From positions 1-64,000 of the forward strand of contig NZ_CABFVS010000041.1 in NCBI RefSeq assembly GCF_902150025.1: a DNA stretch of 64,000 nucleotides, in the 5' to 3' direction. Under the pieces are notes generated by a model. It did not search any database and had not been told where the DNA came from. It saw nothing but the letters and a program-made list of their open reading frames with translations. How positions within the stretch are numbered: the stretch's first letter is position 1; each line of letters starts with the position of its first letter. The position numbers and the translations under genes are program-made. Origin of the DNA: Bartonella massiliensis (GTDB lineage Bacteria; Pseudomonadota; Alphaproteobacteria; Rhizobiales; Rhizobiaceae). Shown one piece after another: positions 49,631 through 59,048 of the stretch.

Positions 49631-50515
49631 GTGAATACGAAGGGTCATCCGGTCGACCAAGCAACCAATCAGGTTCAAAGTCATCAGTTTTCTTCTTTTA
49701 TTGAGCAAAAGGAGAGAATAGATACACCTGTAGAAGTAACAATGTCGGATATTGCTCAAAAATTACGCACGGTTTATGCACAAATGCAAATGAAACCTTC
49801 GTCTCGTCCTTTGAAGCAACAGAGCTTTGCCGAAGAACATTTTAAATCTTATTTAGATGATATTAGTCGGGCCATTTTAGCTGAATATTATATCCGTCGG
49901 CAAAGGGAAAAAAAGCTTTTTGAGTCTTTAGAACAGATTAAAATACTTGTTCAAAATTTGCAGCGTGAAAAAAAAATCCTAGAAGAAGCAACGGTAACAC
50001 GACAGGTGTCTCGTTCCAAATTGTCTGATTCTGTTGTGCAAAAACTTGCTCATATGGAATGTGAAGGAGATCAAGAACGCTTACGGCTTTACAAGGGACA
50101 AAACTTTTCCAAACAAAATAGTATAGCACCACTCCAGACAAATGTTGAAAATGGGTTACAGCAAGAAAATAAAAGCTCTGTGTCCAGTAATGTCCTTTCA
50201 CCAAGGGATGCGCTTTTGCCAGGGAATGTTTTAAAGCCTGCTTTTAAACAGGGGGAGAAAACAGTTAAACAGGGTGAGAAAACGGTGGAGCGTGCTGTGA
50301 TAGAAGAAAAGGGGAACGGTGTTCAGACCTCTAATCATCGCATTGAGAATGACTTTTCTTCTGTTTTTAAAGCGCGGTCTTACAAACGTGTATCGTTTTT
50401 GTCTCATTTTCTAAAAAAAAGTATTCTTTGTTTTTTTACCATTGCATTTGTGGGCGCGATAACGGTATGTTTTTATAGCTTTTTAAAAGGAGTTCGTTTT
50501 TTTAATTTTTTATGA
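49631..50515 (+). CDS. Tail-anchored coiled-coil protein (294 aa)
   Basis: Starts at GTG 49631. The N-terminal 70 residues are Gln-rich and probably disordered; about 75-130 is a helical, coiled-coil-like stretch (ISRAILAEYYIRRQREKKLF, LEQIKILVQNLQREKKILEE). A degenerate direct repeat FKQGEKTVKQGEKTVERA (about 209-226) precedes a C-terminal membrane segment (about 272-292: SILCFFTIAFVGAITVCFY). The layout suggests a membrane-tethered scaffold with its N-terminus in the cytoplasm. No family recognised. It is about 170 bases upstream of the TauE/SafE permease gene, possibly co-transcribed. Confidence 0.6.
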   Translation: MNTKGHPVDQATNQVQSHQFSSFIEQKERIDTPVEVTMSDIAQKLRTVYAQMQMKPSSRPLKQQSFAEEHFKSYLDDISRAILAEYYIRRQREKKLFESLEQIKILVQNLQREKKILEEATVTRQVSRSKLSDSVVQKLAHMECEGDQERLRLYKGQNFSKQNSIAPLQTNVENGLQQENKSSVSSNVLSPRDALLPGNVLKPAFKQGEKTVKQGEKTVERAVIEEKGNGVQTSNHRIENDFSSVFKARSYKRVSFLSHFLKKSILCFFTIAFVGAITVCFYSFLKGVRFFNFL

Positions 50516-50685
50516 TGTTGATGTTAATAGATGTGAAATGTATTGCGCATTCGTGATTGTGCGAAAACTATACCCGTTAAAATTATCCTTTTAAACACGC
50601 AACAGAGATTATTGGACAAGAGGGATCGTTGGAGGGAAAATCTCCAGCTGTTAAAAAGCCTCAAATTATCTTGAAGGTTCTATCC

Positions 50686-51612
50686 GTGAGTATTTACTTA
50701 CCCATTGCTGAAATGTCACTCAATATGCTGATCTTGATTGGTATGGGAGTTGTTGCTGGTTTTTTTTCAGGTCTTTTTGGTATTGGTGGTGGTTTTCTCA
50801 TCACGCCGTTATTAATTTTTTATAATATTCCCCCTGCTATTGCTGTTGGAACAGGGGCTAACCAGATGATTGCATCATCGGTAACAGGGGCGATTACACA
50901 TTTTAGAAGACGGACGCTTGATATCAAACTTGGTATTCTTTTGGCACTTGGAGGAGGGGCTGGTTCATTAATCGGAATTCAGATTTTTTCTGTTTTGAAA
51001 AAGTTAGGTCAATTAGATCTGATGATTTCGCTTCTTTATGTGATTCTTCTTGGAAGTGTTGGAAGCTTGATGATTATTGAGAGTTGGTACGATATGATGC
51101 GCAAGCGTAGATTAGGAAAAACCAATGTTCGTCTTGCAGGTCGACAGAGACATAACTGGATTCATCGCTTACCGTTAAAAATGCGTTTCCGGACATCTAT
51201 GATCTATGTCAGCATTATTCCTGTGTTAGGGATTGGTCTTATCGTGGGGTTATTGTCTTCTATTATGGGAATTGGTGGGGGTTTTTTTATGATACCAGCA
51301 TTAATTTACCTTCTGCGTGTTCCAACCAGTGTGGTGATTGGAACTTCACTTTTTCAGATTACATTTGTATCTTCCTTTACGACAATTTTACAAAGTATAA
51401 CTCATCAGTCCGTTGATATTGTTTTGGCTTTTTTATTAATGCTTGGAGGAAGTATTGGGGCGCAATATGGAACACGGGCTGGACGGAAGTTAAAAGCTGA
51501 ACAATTGCGTATGGCATTGGCATTTTTGGTGTTGGTTGTGTGTATGCGTCTTGCTTTTCAGTTATTTGTACGCCCAGATAATCTTTTCTCTCTGGATATT
51601 TTGATGAGATGA
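50686..51612 (+). CDS. TauE/SafE (TSUP) family permease
   Basis: An eight-helix inner-membrane permease for sulfonates/sulfur-containing or other organic anions. Two homologous halves each hold the family motif: GFFSGLFGIGGGFLITPLLIF (first half) and GLLSSIMGIGGGFFMIPALIY (second half), plus VGTGANQMIASSV and IGTSLFQITFVSS. The frame opens at a TTG (50629), but GTG 50686 (MSIYLPIAEMSLN) matches the usual N-terminus in rhizobial relatives and gives 308 aa. Its stop overlaps the next start (ATGA). Substrate not predictable. Confidence 0.85.
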   Translation: MSIYLPIAEMSLNMLILIGMGVVAGFFSGLFGIGGGFLITPLLIFYNIPPAIAVGTGANQMIASSVTGAITHFRRRTLDIKLGILLALGGGAGSLIGIQIFSVLKKLGQLDLMISLLYVILLGSVGSLMIIESWYDMMRKRRLGKTNVRLAGRQRHNWIHRLPLKMRFRTSMIYVSIIPVLGIGLIVGLLSSIMGIGGGFFMIPALIYLLRVPTSVVIGTSLFQITFVSSFTTILQSITHQSVDIVLAFLLMLGGSIGAQYGTRAGRKLKAEQLRMALAFLVLVVCMRLAFQLFVRPDNLFSLDILMR

Positions 51613-52424
51613 AAATGGGTCGATTATTATCTTTATGCATCATGGCAGGTTGCTTTTGTTTTGTTTCTTTTCCTACATGGTCACATTTGGGGACGACAGC
51701 GACATTCGTTGATAAGGTTGATCATGAAACTGTCCAAATTATCGTAACAACGAATACGATTACGGTGGATGCAAATTTTGCTGGTCGCGATCTTTATATT
51801 GCGGGTGTTTTAGAAAATATTGATCCCTTATATTCTCGACAAAACCGTTATGATGTTGTTGTAAGCTTAGAGGGACAAGGGCGGACAATGGTGATGCGGG
51901 AAAAAAAACGCAATGCCGGTGTATGGGTTAATACAGATTCCCTTATTTTTAAAAAGGTTCCTCTTTTTTATTCTATGGTTACAACACGTGAAATTGATGA
52001 AATTACAAGCATTGAAAATTATAAACGCTTGGGATTAGGGTTGCCTTATTTGTCCTTGCAGACAAATGAAAAAGATCAGAAAAAAATACAAACTTTTCGT
52101 GATGAGCTTGTGAAACTGCAAAAAGCTAAAAGTCTTTACTATGAAGAAGTAGGCGGTGTTCGTTTTGGTTCTGACACACTTTTTACAGCACATTTTCGCT
52201 TGCCAGCCAATATCCCTGTTGGACATTATAAGGTTCGTGCTTATCTCTTTCGTGATGAACAGTTTATTGATAGTGCAACAACAACGCTTGAAATTGTTAA
52301 AGCACATATCGCTTATACAATTTTTTATGCTGCACACAAGTATCGTTTTCTCTATGGTGTTATTGCGGTGATTATTGCTATTACCACCGGATTTTTATGT
52401 CGTTTTATTTTTCGAAAAGATTAG
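51609..52424 (+). CDS. TIGR02186-like periplasmic/membrane partner of the TSUP permease
   Basis: A 271-residue protein with a signal peptide (LSLCIMAGCFCFVSFPTWS), a beta-rich periplasmic body (ETVQIIVTTNTITVDANFAG.DLYIAGVLE, GVWVNTDSLIFKKVPLFYSM, HFRLPANIPVGHYKVRAYLFRD) and one C-terminal membrane helix (FLYGVIAVIIAITTGFLCRF). This layout, and its place straight after a TauE/SafE gene with an ATGA overlap, fit the TIGR02186 family of Rhizobiales. It probably assists the permease; its precise role is unknown. Confidence 0.8.
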   Translation: MKMGRLLSLCIMAGCFCFVSFPTWSHLGTTATFVDKVDHETVQIIVTTNTITVDANFAGRDLYIAGVLENIDPLYSRQNRYDVVVSLEGQGRTMVMREKKRNAGVWVNTDSLIFKKVPLFYSMVTTREIDEITSIENYKRLGLGLPYLSLQTNEKDQKKIQTFRDELVKLQKAKSLYYEEVGGVRFGSDTLFTAHFRLPANIPVGHYKVRAYLFRDEQFIDSATTTLEIVKAHIAYTIFYAAHKYRFLYGVIAVIIAITTGFLCRFIFRKD

Positions 52425-52446
52425 TCAAAAAAAATGTTTAAAGCGC

Positions 52447-52728
52447 TTATTTTCTATGAAGAATGCGCAAGACAAGAAAAATAGGTACAACAATAATGGC
52501 GCCCATTATGGTTATATGGAAGAGGTTTGTAAGTGTTATAAATCCTGTTTCCCATAGAGATTGAAAAAAATCGACTATTTTTTTTATGAGACTTCGAGGC
52601 GTCCATCCCAAAAAATTCATTACGATACCAATGGAAAATGAAAGGATGAGCAATTTTAGACTGACACGGCTGAATGTTCCTCCAATAAACGTATGAAAAG
52701 AAGCTGACAATTTTTTCTTTCGGTTCAT
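52447..52728 (-). CDS. Small membrane protein (93 aa), possibly DUF6460-like
   Basis: Two hydrophobic segments (LKLLILSFSIGIVMNFLGW and TLTNLFHITIMGAIIVVPIFLVL) with an amphipathic stretch between (TPRSLIKKIVDFFQSLWETG). It resembles small integral membrane proteins common in rhizobia, which I think carry the name DUF6460, but that assignment is from memory. It converges on the TIGR02186-like gene, 22 bases apart. Confidence 0.6.
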   Translation of the reverse strand: MNRKKKLSASFHTFIGGTFSRVSLKLLILSFSIGIVMNFLGWTPRSLIKKIVDFFQSLWETGFITLTNLFHITIMGAIIVVPIFLVLRILHRK

Positions 52729-53389
52729 TTTAATATACTTTCAAATATTTTATTTTTTTGTCGTATCATTATAGTATAGTGATGTCCTTATCATAAATAA
52801 TGAGAAGAAATTTTTATTTTTTGCGTTTATTTATTCGTATTAGTGTAATATTAGTCATAATATTTTGAAATATTTTCGTATTTTGTTGCATTTTTTGCTA
52901 AATTTTCATTGTATTTCTTTTATTAGATATTGTGCTTATTTTATTAGATTGAGTGATATACTTTTCTTTATAAGAATTTGTAGAGCACATTTATAGTATT
53001 TCAATATTTCGCATTACAGTGAGTGTTCTCGTATGTTAAAAATTTTTTAACGGACTTAATTATTGTTCTGTGTATAAAAGTAATGTTTTAAGACAGTTTA
53101 CTAAAAAAAAGACTATCTATTCTGATAGGGGTATGTTTATATAGATATTATATTTTGATATTTCAACCTTAGTTCATTGAAAATATATTTTTTGTTCAGA
53201 AATATAAGCAATGAATAAGGGATTGAGTGCTGCTAAAGGGACAAAGGTATTTAAAGCGATGTTGAAAAAAGTTTTGTTTTGTATGGGCGCTTAAGGAAAT
53301 GTCAGGGAACCTATGCTTCTTTTTATTTTGAAATAAGATATAATTTATATTTTGGAATAAGCTAATAATTAAAGGCTGTTATTTTACGA
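52729..53389. other. Noncoding AT-rich stretch before the binding-protein array
   Basis: About 660 bases of AT-rich sequence without a gene. The last part (from about 53200) already shows weak likeness to the xseA-derived spacer segments further down, for example a CTGCTAAAGGGACAAAG block comparable with CTTGCAAAAGGAACAAAG at 58352-58370. Confidence 0.4.
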
Positions 53390-53690
53390 GCATGATAAGA
53401 AAATTCAAAGTTCTTCTTGTAGAAGAGGGTGAGGTGCTTGATGCTGAAAAATGGGTGAATTTTCCTATCCTATTGAAAGATCAAAATATTAAGTCTTCTT
53501 GTTTATGAAAGTACTTAAGTCAACAGGGGACGTGCTTTGATAACATAAAAAACGCTAGAAATAAAAAATGCGAAAAGTAGAGAAGAAACGTTAGAAGAAA
53601 AAAGAGACAAGCTCGCTCAACAAGAGCGAGAAGAAGTTTTGGTTGTGTCGTCATTTAAGAGTAGGCGTTTGTTTTATCATCAATATATTT
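53390..53690 (+). pseudogene. Decayed 5' fragment of xseA ahead of binding-protein copy 1
   Basis: RKFKVLLVEEGEVLDAEKWV..FPILLKDQN is comparable to MKKFETLLEEGIKVVQLGEL of the copy-3 spacer, and that in turn to [21 protein letters not shown] of intact XseA. It continues into LEEKRDKLAQQE, which parallels [12 protein letters not shown] of XseA. Stops and shifts are frequent. Its presence upstream of copy 1 implies at least one further array unit once lay to the left. Confidence 0.5.
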
Positions 53691-53905
53691 TGTTATCGGT
53701 TATATCATTTATCGTATATCAGAGTGTTTTTCGGTGTATATTTTAGTTTGGCTCATATGGGGGTAGGAGGTGTGGTTGGTAAGTGGTATTGCTTAAAAGT
53801 GTTAATCGTTTGTCTCTTAGAGCCTATGGTTCGCCTAGCACTATTATTTTACACGTTTTGGTTTGCGTGGGGAATTTATACAATAAACGTTAAAAGGAAA
53901 AATCT

Positions 53906-55531
53906 ATGAACTTGAAAAGAAAAATATTGAAAAGTGGCGGTTCTCTTGTTTCTGCTCTTGTGGCACTTGGAGTGGTTACACAACAGATTGAAGCGAAAAC
54001 ACCTGCTGATACGCTTGTAATGGCTTGGAATCTTGATGCGGTCAGTACGTTTGATCCTGCGCAACTTAACGATGTTTATGGAAGTGAAATTGTTCGCAAT
54101 GTTTGTGATAACCTCGTTAGTACGGCGACAGATAATCCTGCTAAAATGGTACCGGCATTAGCTACACATTGGGATGTTTCTGGGGATGATCACAGCACGG
54201 TAATTACTTTTCATTTGCGTGATGGTTTGATGTTTAATGATGGACGGCCTGCCAACGCCAATGATCTTGTTTGGAGTATGAAACGGATTGTTAAATTAAA
54301 GATGGCCAATGCAGCTATTTTTAATGAATATGGAATTGTAGAAAAAAATGTTGATGAGGCGCTGCAAGCCCCGGATGAGAAAACGGTGGTCATGAAGTTT
54401 GAGAAACCTTATCCAGCAGAGCTTATTCTTAATAATATTGTGGCAAGTCCTGCAACTGCTTTGCTTGATCGTAAGACGATTATGAAGCATGAAAAAAATG
54501 GTGATCTGGGCAATCATTATTTGAAGGGGCATGCTGCTTGTGTTGGTCCTTATCAGTTAAAAAGTTGGCGTCCTGGAGAAGCTCTTTTGTTGCGTGCCAG
54601 TTCCCATTATTGGGGAGAGGCACCGAAGCTGAAGCAGATTCTCATTCGTCATGTTGCAGAGCCTGGAACACAACGTTTGTTGTTGCAAAAGCACGATATT
54701 GATGTTGCGCGTAATTTAACCCCTGAAGATCTTGCAGACTTGAAAAAAACAACAGATGTTAAAGTTGAAGAAGTCTTAGAGCCATCTATGATGTACTGGG
54801 GATTTAATATGACAAATCCCATTTTTGCGAAGGAAAAAGTACGTTTGGCCATGCACTATCTTATCGACTATGAAGGTCTTGGCAAGAAACTTCTCAAAGG
54901 GATTGGTATTCCACGGTCAAGTTTTATTCCGCTTGGCAATTTTGGAGCTTTAGATGAAAAAGAAGGGCAACCCTTTAAACTTGATATTCAAAAAGCCAAA
55001 AAACTTTTAGCAGAGGCGGGGTATCCGAATGGATTTGAAGCCAATTTTCTTATCTCTAATACCCCTTATACTTTGTTGCTTGCGCAATCGATCCAAGATA
55101 GTGCTGCGCAGGCAGGGGTGCGTCTTAAAATTGAACGTGTGGCAGGGACACAGTTGTTTTCAAAGGTAAATGCACGGGCTTTTGATACGACTTTTATCGG
55201 ATGGAATAATGATTCTGCGGATCCCCATACCATGGCTTCACGTCTTGTTTATAATCCGGATAATCGGTTTGAGGCCAAAAATACAGCCTATCCTAGTTGG
55301 CAGCATGGGTATTTTGATGAAGCTATGAATCAAAAAGTTGAAGAGGCGTTGTTTCAAAAAGATCCGCAAAAGCGGGCGCAGCTTTACGCAGATTTACAAC
55401 GTGAGCTGATGCAAAAAGGACCTTATGCGTTTATTTATCAGAGATATGGTGTTGTGGCGATGACGCCGGATGTCAAAAAGTGGGTTTGGAATAGTGCACC
55501 CCATATTTTTTATAGTAAAATTGAAAAATAA
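53906..55531 (+). CDS. ABC transporter peptide-binding protein (SBP_bac_5), array copy 1
   Basis: Periplasmic binding protein of the DppA/OppA class, 541 residues, with a signal peptide (basic NLKRKILK, hydrophobic SLVSALVALGVV, cut near EAKTP). Family features: AWNLDAVSTFDPAQ, ITFHLRDGLMFNDGRPANANDLVWSMKR, HAACVGPYQLKSWRPGEALLLRAS, RLAMHYLIDYEGLGKKLLKG, AKKLLAEAGYPNGFEA. It should deliver peptides, and in relatives also heme, to an ABC permease, but no permease or ATPase gene is in this window. AAAAGGAAAAATCT precedes ATG in all three copies. A long hairpin follows the stop. Parts of it are almost identical to copy 3. Confidence 0.9.
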   Translation: MNLKRKILKSGGSLVSALVALGVVTQQIEAKTPADTLVMAWNLDAVSTFDPAQLNDVYGSEIVRNVCDNLVSTATDNPAKMVPALATHWDVSGDDHSTVITFHLRDGLMFNDGRPANANDLVWSMKRIVKLKMANAAIFNEYGIVEKNVDEALQAPDEKTVVMKFEKPYPAELILNNIVASPATALLDRKTIMKHEKNGDLGNHYLKGHAACVGPYQLKSWRPGEALLLRASSHYWGEAPKLKQILIRHVAEPGTQRLLLQKHDIDVARNLTPEDLADLKKTTDVKVEEVLEPSMMYWGFNMTNPIFAKEKVRLAMHYLIDYEGLGKKLLKGIGIPRSSFIPLGNFGALDEKEGQPFKLDIQKAKKLLAEAGYPNGFEANFLISNTPYTLLLAQSIQDSAAQAGVRLKIERVAGTQLFSKVNARAFDTTFIGWNNDSADPHTMASRLVYNPDNRFEAKNTAYPSWQHGYFDEAMNQKVEEALFQKDPQKRAQLYADLQRELMQKGPYAFIYQRYGVVAMTPDVKKWVWNSAPHIFYSKIEK

Positions 55532-55578
55532 GTGTGTCTATAATGCTGTCAGATACATAAAAAGCTTGTCATGATCTA

Positions 55579-55622
55579 TTCGGCGTTTTGCATCAGTTTT
55601 CGAGCCTTGCAAGACGTCGAAG
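55579..55622. terminator. Conserved 14-bp hairpin after binding-protein copy 1
   Basis: TTCGGCGTTTTGCA and TGCAAGACGTCGAA pair with two G-T wobbles around a 16-base loop. No T tract follows, so it is more like an mRNA-stabilising or attenuating 3' hairpin than a standard terminator. The same structure follows copies 2 and 3. Confidence 0.5.
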
Positions 55623-55753
55623 ATTATAAATAATTCGTATTGTTAAATATTTTTGACATAACTCATTGAAAAGCGGTGTTTTATTCTCACGAAAGATGTA
55701 TTTGCTTGGATGTTAAGATTGAACATAATTTTTGATTTTTGCAGTGAAAAGGG

Positions 55754-56170
55754 ATCAATTTATTGGCTGAAAAAATCAGTGCAACATGTGTCGCATAATT
55801 TAGTCGTGCTGAAGGCGCAAAGACTTTGCAATATGGAAAAAAGTTTTGTGTATACGAGAAAATATTGTTTTTTATGGAGCCTATATTTCCTTTTGCTTCT
55901 AAAAGGTGATGAGATACGAATGGAAGATATGTTGTGTTTCAGGGAGGGGGAAAAATTCAATTTTTCTTTTGAGAGAAAGAATAAAAGTTGTTGCACTTGG
56001 CAAATTGCCGAATTTTCCTGTGTTATCAAAACGTCAAATTATTTATAATGAAGGCTTTTGAGCCAACGGGAGTGCTTTAATGATATTAAAGAATGCTAGA
56101 AGAAAGCAGAGACAAGTTTACCAACAAAACAAAGATGAAAACTTTATCGAGAGTCTTCAATGGTAGACGT
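55754..56170 (+). pseudogene. Decayed 5' fragment of xseA between copies 1 and 2
   Basis: At 55754 the DNA reads like the start of xseA: INLLAEKISATCVA against [14 protein letters not shown], with GAAAAAA.CAGTGCAACA.GTGTCGCA.AATTT nearly the same in DNA. Further on, IKVVALGKLPNFPVLSKRQI matches [20 protein letters not shown], followed by ANGSALMILKNARRK against [17 protein letters not shown]. So about the first 150 codons of xseA are present in ruined form. Confidence 0.7.
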
Positions 56171-56420
56171 TAGGATACTATGAAGAGAAGATACCATGAA
56201 GTGGTTCTGTTATGAATGATCATTTATCCTATTGTTTTCTTTTATGTTTTTTTGTCAGCCTATAAGTGTGCAAGGGCAGAAGGGACTGATTGGCAAGAGG
56301 GGAATGGGTTGAAGGTTTTAAAGCTTTGTTTTTAGGAGCTTATGGTTTGTTTAATTTTATTATTAAGCAAGTTCGTGTTGCGTGAGGAATTTACATGATC
56401 AACGTTAAAAGGAAAAGTCT

Positions 56421-58052
56421 ATGAACTTTAAGAAAAATATATTGAAAAGGAGCCGCTTTTTTGTTTCTGCTCTTATGACACTGGGGATGTTTGTACAACA
56501 AGTTTCCGCAAAAACACCGGCCGATACACTTGTGATGGCTTGGAATCTTGATGCAATAGATACGTTTGATCCTGCGCAAATCAATGATCGTTATGCCAAT
56601 GAAATTATTGGTAATATTTGTGATAATCTGGTCGATTCTGCGAAAGATGATGCTGCTAAAGTCGTTCCTTCTTTGGCAAAAAGTTGGGATGTTTCAGATG
56701 ATGGCCAAGGGACGATACTTACGTTTCATTTGCGTGATGGTTTGAAATTTAATGATGGTCGACCTGCTGGTGCTCATGATCTTGTTTGGAGTATGCAGCG
56801 GATTGTTAAATTAAAATTGTCGGCAGCGGCAATGTTTAACGAGTATGGAATTACTGAACAAAATGTTGATTCTACTCTTCAAGCCCCCGATGATAAGACA
56901 GTGGTGATGAAATTTGATAAGCTTTATCCAGCACAGCTTATCCTTAGTCATATGGTTACTCTTCGTCTTGCTGCTTTGCTTGATCGTGAGACAATTATGA
57001 AACACGAAAAAGATGGTGACCTGGGAAATCGTTATTTGGCTAGTCATACGGCTTGTGTTGGTCCTTATCAGTTAGAGAGTTGGCGTTCTGGCGAGGCTGT
57101 TTTATTGCGTGCAAGTTCTCATTATTGGGGAAAAGCACCGCAATTAAAGCAGATTCTCATTCGCCATGTTGCTGAGCCTGGAACACAACGTTTGTTGTTG
57201 GAAAAACACGATATTGATGTTGCGCGTAATTTGATACCAGAAGATGTCAAAGATCTGAAAGCAACAACAGATATTAAAGTTGAGAAAGTCTTAGAACCAT
57301 CTGTTATTATATGGGGCTTTAATGCTACAAACCCCATTTTTGCCAATGAAAAAGTACGTTTGGCTATGCGTTATCTTATTGATTATGACACTCTTGGAAA
57401 AACACTTCTCAAAGATGTTGGTATTCCACGGGCAAGCTTTATTCCCATTGGTAATCTTGGAGCTTTGGATGAAAAAGAAGGACAACCCTTTAGACTTGAT
57501 CTTCAAAAAGCTAAACAACTTTTAACAGAGGCAGGCTATCCGGATGGTTTTGAGGCCAATATTTATGCAGGGGCCTCTCCTTATCCTTTTGCTTTGCCTA
57601 TTGCTCAGTCTATTCAAGATAATGCAAAAAAAATAGGCGTACGCTTTAAGATTGAACATTTTGTAGGAACACAGTTGTTTTCAAAACTTTATGCACGGAG
57701 TTTTGATACAATTTTTATTGGATGGAATAATGACTCTGCCGATCCTCATACCATGGCTTCACGTCTTATTTTCAACCCTGATAATCGGTTTGAAGCTAAA
57801 AATACTGGTTATCTTAGTTGGTGCCTTGGGTATTTTGATAAAAGTATGAATCAAAAGGTTCAGCGTGCATTGTTTGAAAAAGATCCTAAAAAACGGTCGA
57901 AAATGTATGCTGATTTACAGCGTGAATTCATGCAAAAAGGCCCTTATGCTTTTGTTTATCAGACATATCAGACTATAGCGATGACACCTGATGTCAAAAA
58001 ATGGGTGTGGAATAGTGCTCCACGTATTTTTTATAATGACATTAAAAAATAA
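56421..58052 (+). CDS. ABC transporter peptide-binding protein (SBP_bac_5), array copy 2
   Basis: 543 residues, same family and layout as copy 1, but the most diverged of the three. Differences cluster in the ligand-facing C-terminal domain (IYAGASPYPFALPIAQSIQD in place of LISNTPYTLLLAQSIQD, and FVGTQLFSKLYARSFDTIF), and in a central loop. The signal peptide RSRFFVSALMTLGMFVQQVSA is intact and the conserved FHLRDGLKFNDGRPAG, HTACVGPYQLESW and AKQLLTEAGYPDGFEA motifs remain. It probably binds a different set of peptides than copies 1 and 3 (inference). Ribosome site AAAAGGAAAAGTCT as in the others. The 3' hairpin is at 58103. Confidence 0.9.
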   Translation: MNFKKNILKRSRFFVSALMTLGMFVQQVSAKTPADTLVMAWNLDAIDTFDPAQINDRYANEIIGNICDNLVDSAKDDAAKVVPSLAKSWDVSDDGQGTILTFHLRDGLKFNDGRPAGAHDLVWSMQRIVKLKLSAAAMFNEYGITEQNVDSTLQAPDDKTVVMKFDKLYPAQLILSHMVTLRLAALLDRETIMKHEKDGDLGNRYLASHTACVGPYQLESWRSGEAVLLRASSHYWGKAPQLKQILIRHVAEPGTQRLLLEKHDIDVARNLIPEDVKDLKATTDIKVEKVLEPSVIIWGFNATNPIFANEKVRLAMRYLIDYDTLGKTLLKDVGIPRASFIPIGNLGALDEKEGQPFRLDLQKAKQLLTEAGYPDGFEANIYAGASPYPFALPIAQSIQDNAKKIGVRFKIEHFVGTQLFSKLYARSFDTIFIGWNNDSADPHTMASRLIFNPDNRFEAKNTGYLSWCLGYFDKSMNQKVQRALFEKDPKKRSKMYADLQREFMQKGPYAFVYQTYQTIAMTPDVKKWVWNSAPRIFYNDIKK

Positions 58053-58102
58053 GCATGTTTTCAACTGTTGTTATATACAACAATGAATATGATGATGATA
58101 TC

Positions 58103-58146
58103 TTCGACGTTTTGCATCGTGTTTTTAAGCTTTGCAATACGTCGAA
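58103..58146. terminator. Conserved hairpin after binding-protein copy 2
   Basis: TTCGACGTTTTGCA pairs with TGCAATACGTCGAA, 13 of 14 positions, around a 16-base loop. Same place and shape as after copies 1 and 3; sequence changes on the two arms mostly keep pairing. Confidence 0.5.
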
Positions 58147-58303
58147 GGGCGTCAATAAAAGGGGGATATATTGTTTCATGTCTTTTCAAGATTGATCCTT
58201 CTTAAAAGAGATTTTTCATTCTTATTAAAGAGGCATTCTTATTATAGGGGTATTTTATGGGCGTTAAGATTGAATATTTCAATTCTTTGTGAATTGAAAA
58301 GGG

Positions 58304-58790
58304 ATCAATTTATTTGCTGAAAAAATTAGTGCAACGACTGTTATGGAGTTTAACCTTGCAAAAGGAACAAAGACTTTACACTGTTGAAGACAAGTTTTGT
58401 TATGGGGGGATGTGAGGAGTATCAGGTTTTTATGGTGCCCATATTTTCTTTTGCTTTGAAAGCTGCTACGGTGCATATTGGAGGCCATTATTTTGTGGGG
58501 AGGAAGCTATTTTGCGGCAAGTAATGAAAAAATTTGAAACCCTTCTTGAAGAAGGGATAAAAGTTGTGCAACTTGGCGAGTTGACGAAATTTTCTGTTTT
58601 ATCGAAACATCAAATGATTATGAAGACTATTTGTTATTAAGCGCTTAAGCCAACAAGAAGCGTGCTTTGATGACATTTAAAAGACGTTAAAAGAGAAAAA
58701 ACGCTAGAAGAAAGAAGAGACAAGTTTGCTCAACAAGAAAGAAGAAATCTTGGTTTTATCGCCTTTAATGGTGGTGGGGGAATGATATCA
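58304..58790 (+). pseudogene. Decayed 5' fragment of xseA between copies 2 and 3
   Basis: INLFAEKISATTVMEF at 58304 parallels [15 protein letters not shown] of XseA. VEDKFCYGG, GVSGFYGAH and EEAILRQVMKKFETL (about 58380-58540) parallel [18 protein letters not shown] and [35 protein letters not shown] and LEERRDKFAQQE follow in order. Several stops and shifts. This is the best preserved of the three fragments and shows that the repeat unit reached about codon 150-160 of xseA. Confidence 0.75.
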
Positions 58791-59048
58791 TCAATAGGCC
58801 CTCTTATGGGTCATTATCCATTGCCTATTATCATCCATTGTCTATTGGAATGTTTGTCTATTGGAGCGTTTTCTTTTGTAGGTTGGGGGGATTTTATAGG
58901 TGCACAAGGACAAAAGGGATAATGAGTAAGGGGGGAGGTAAAAGTGCTAATCGTGTTTGTCTCTTAGAGTCTACGGCTCGTCTAATCTCATTGTTTTACG
59001 TGATTTTGTTGTGTGGGGAATTTATACAATAAACATTAAGAGGAAAAG

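Noticed and set aside
53643-53909. 88-codon ORF before binding-protein copy 1
   Set aside because: Hydrophobic by chance; the same stretch before copies 2 and 3 is not open, and part of it is spacer derived from xseA.
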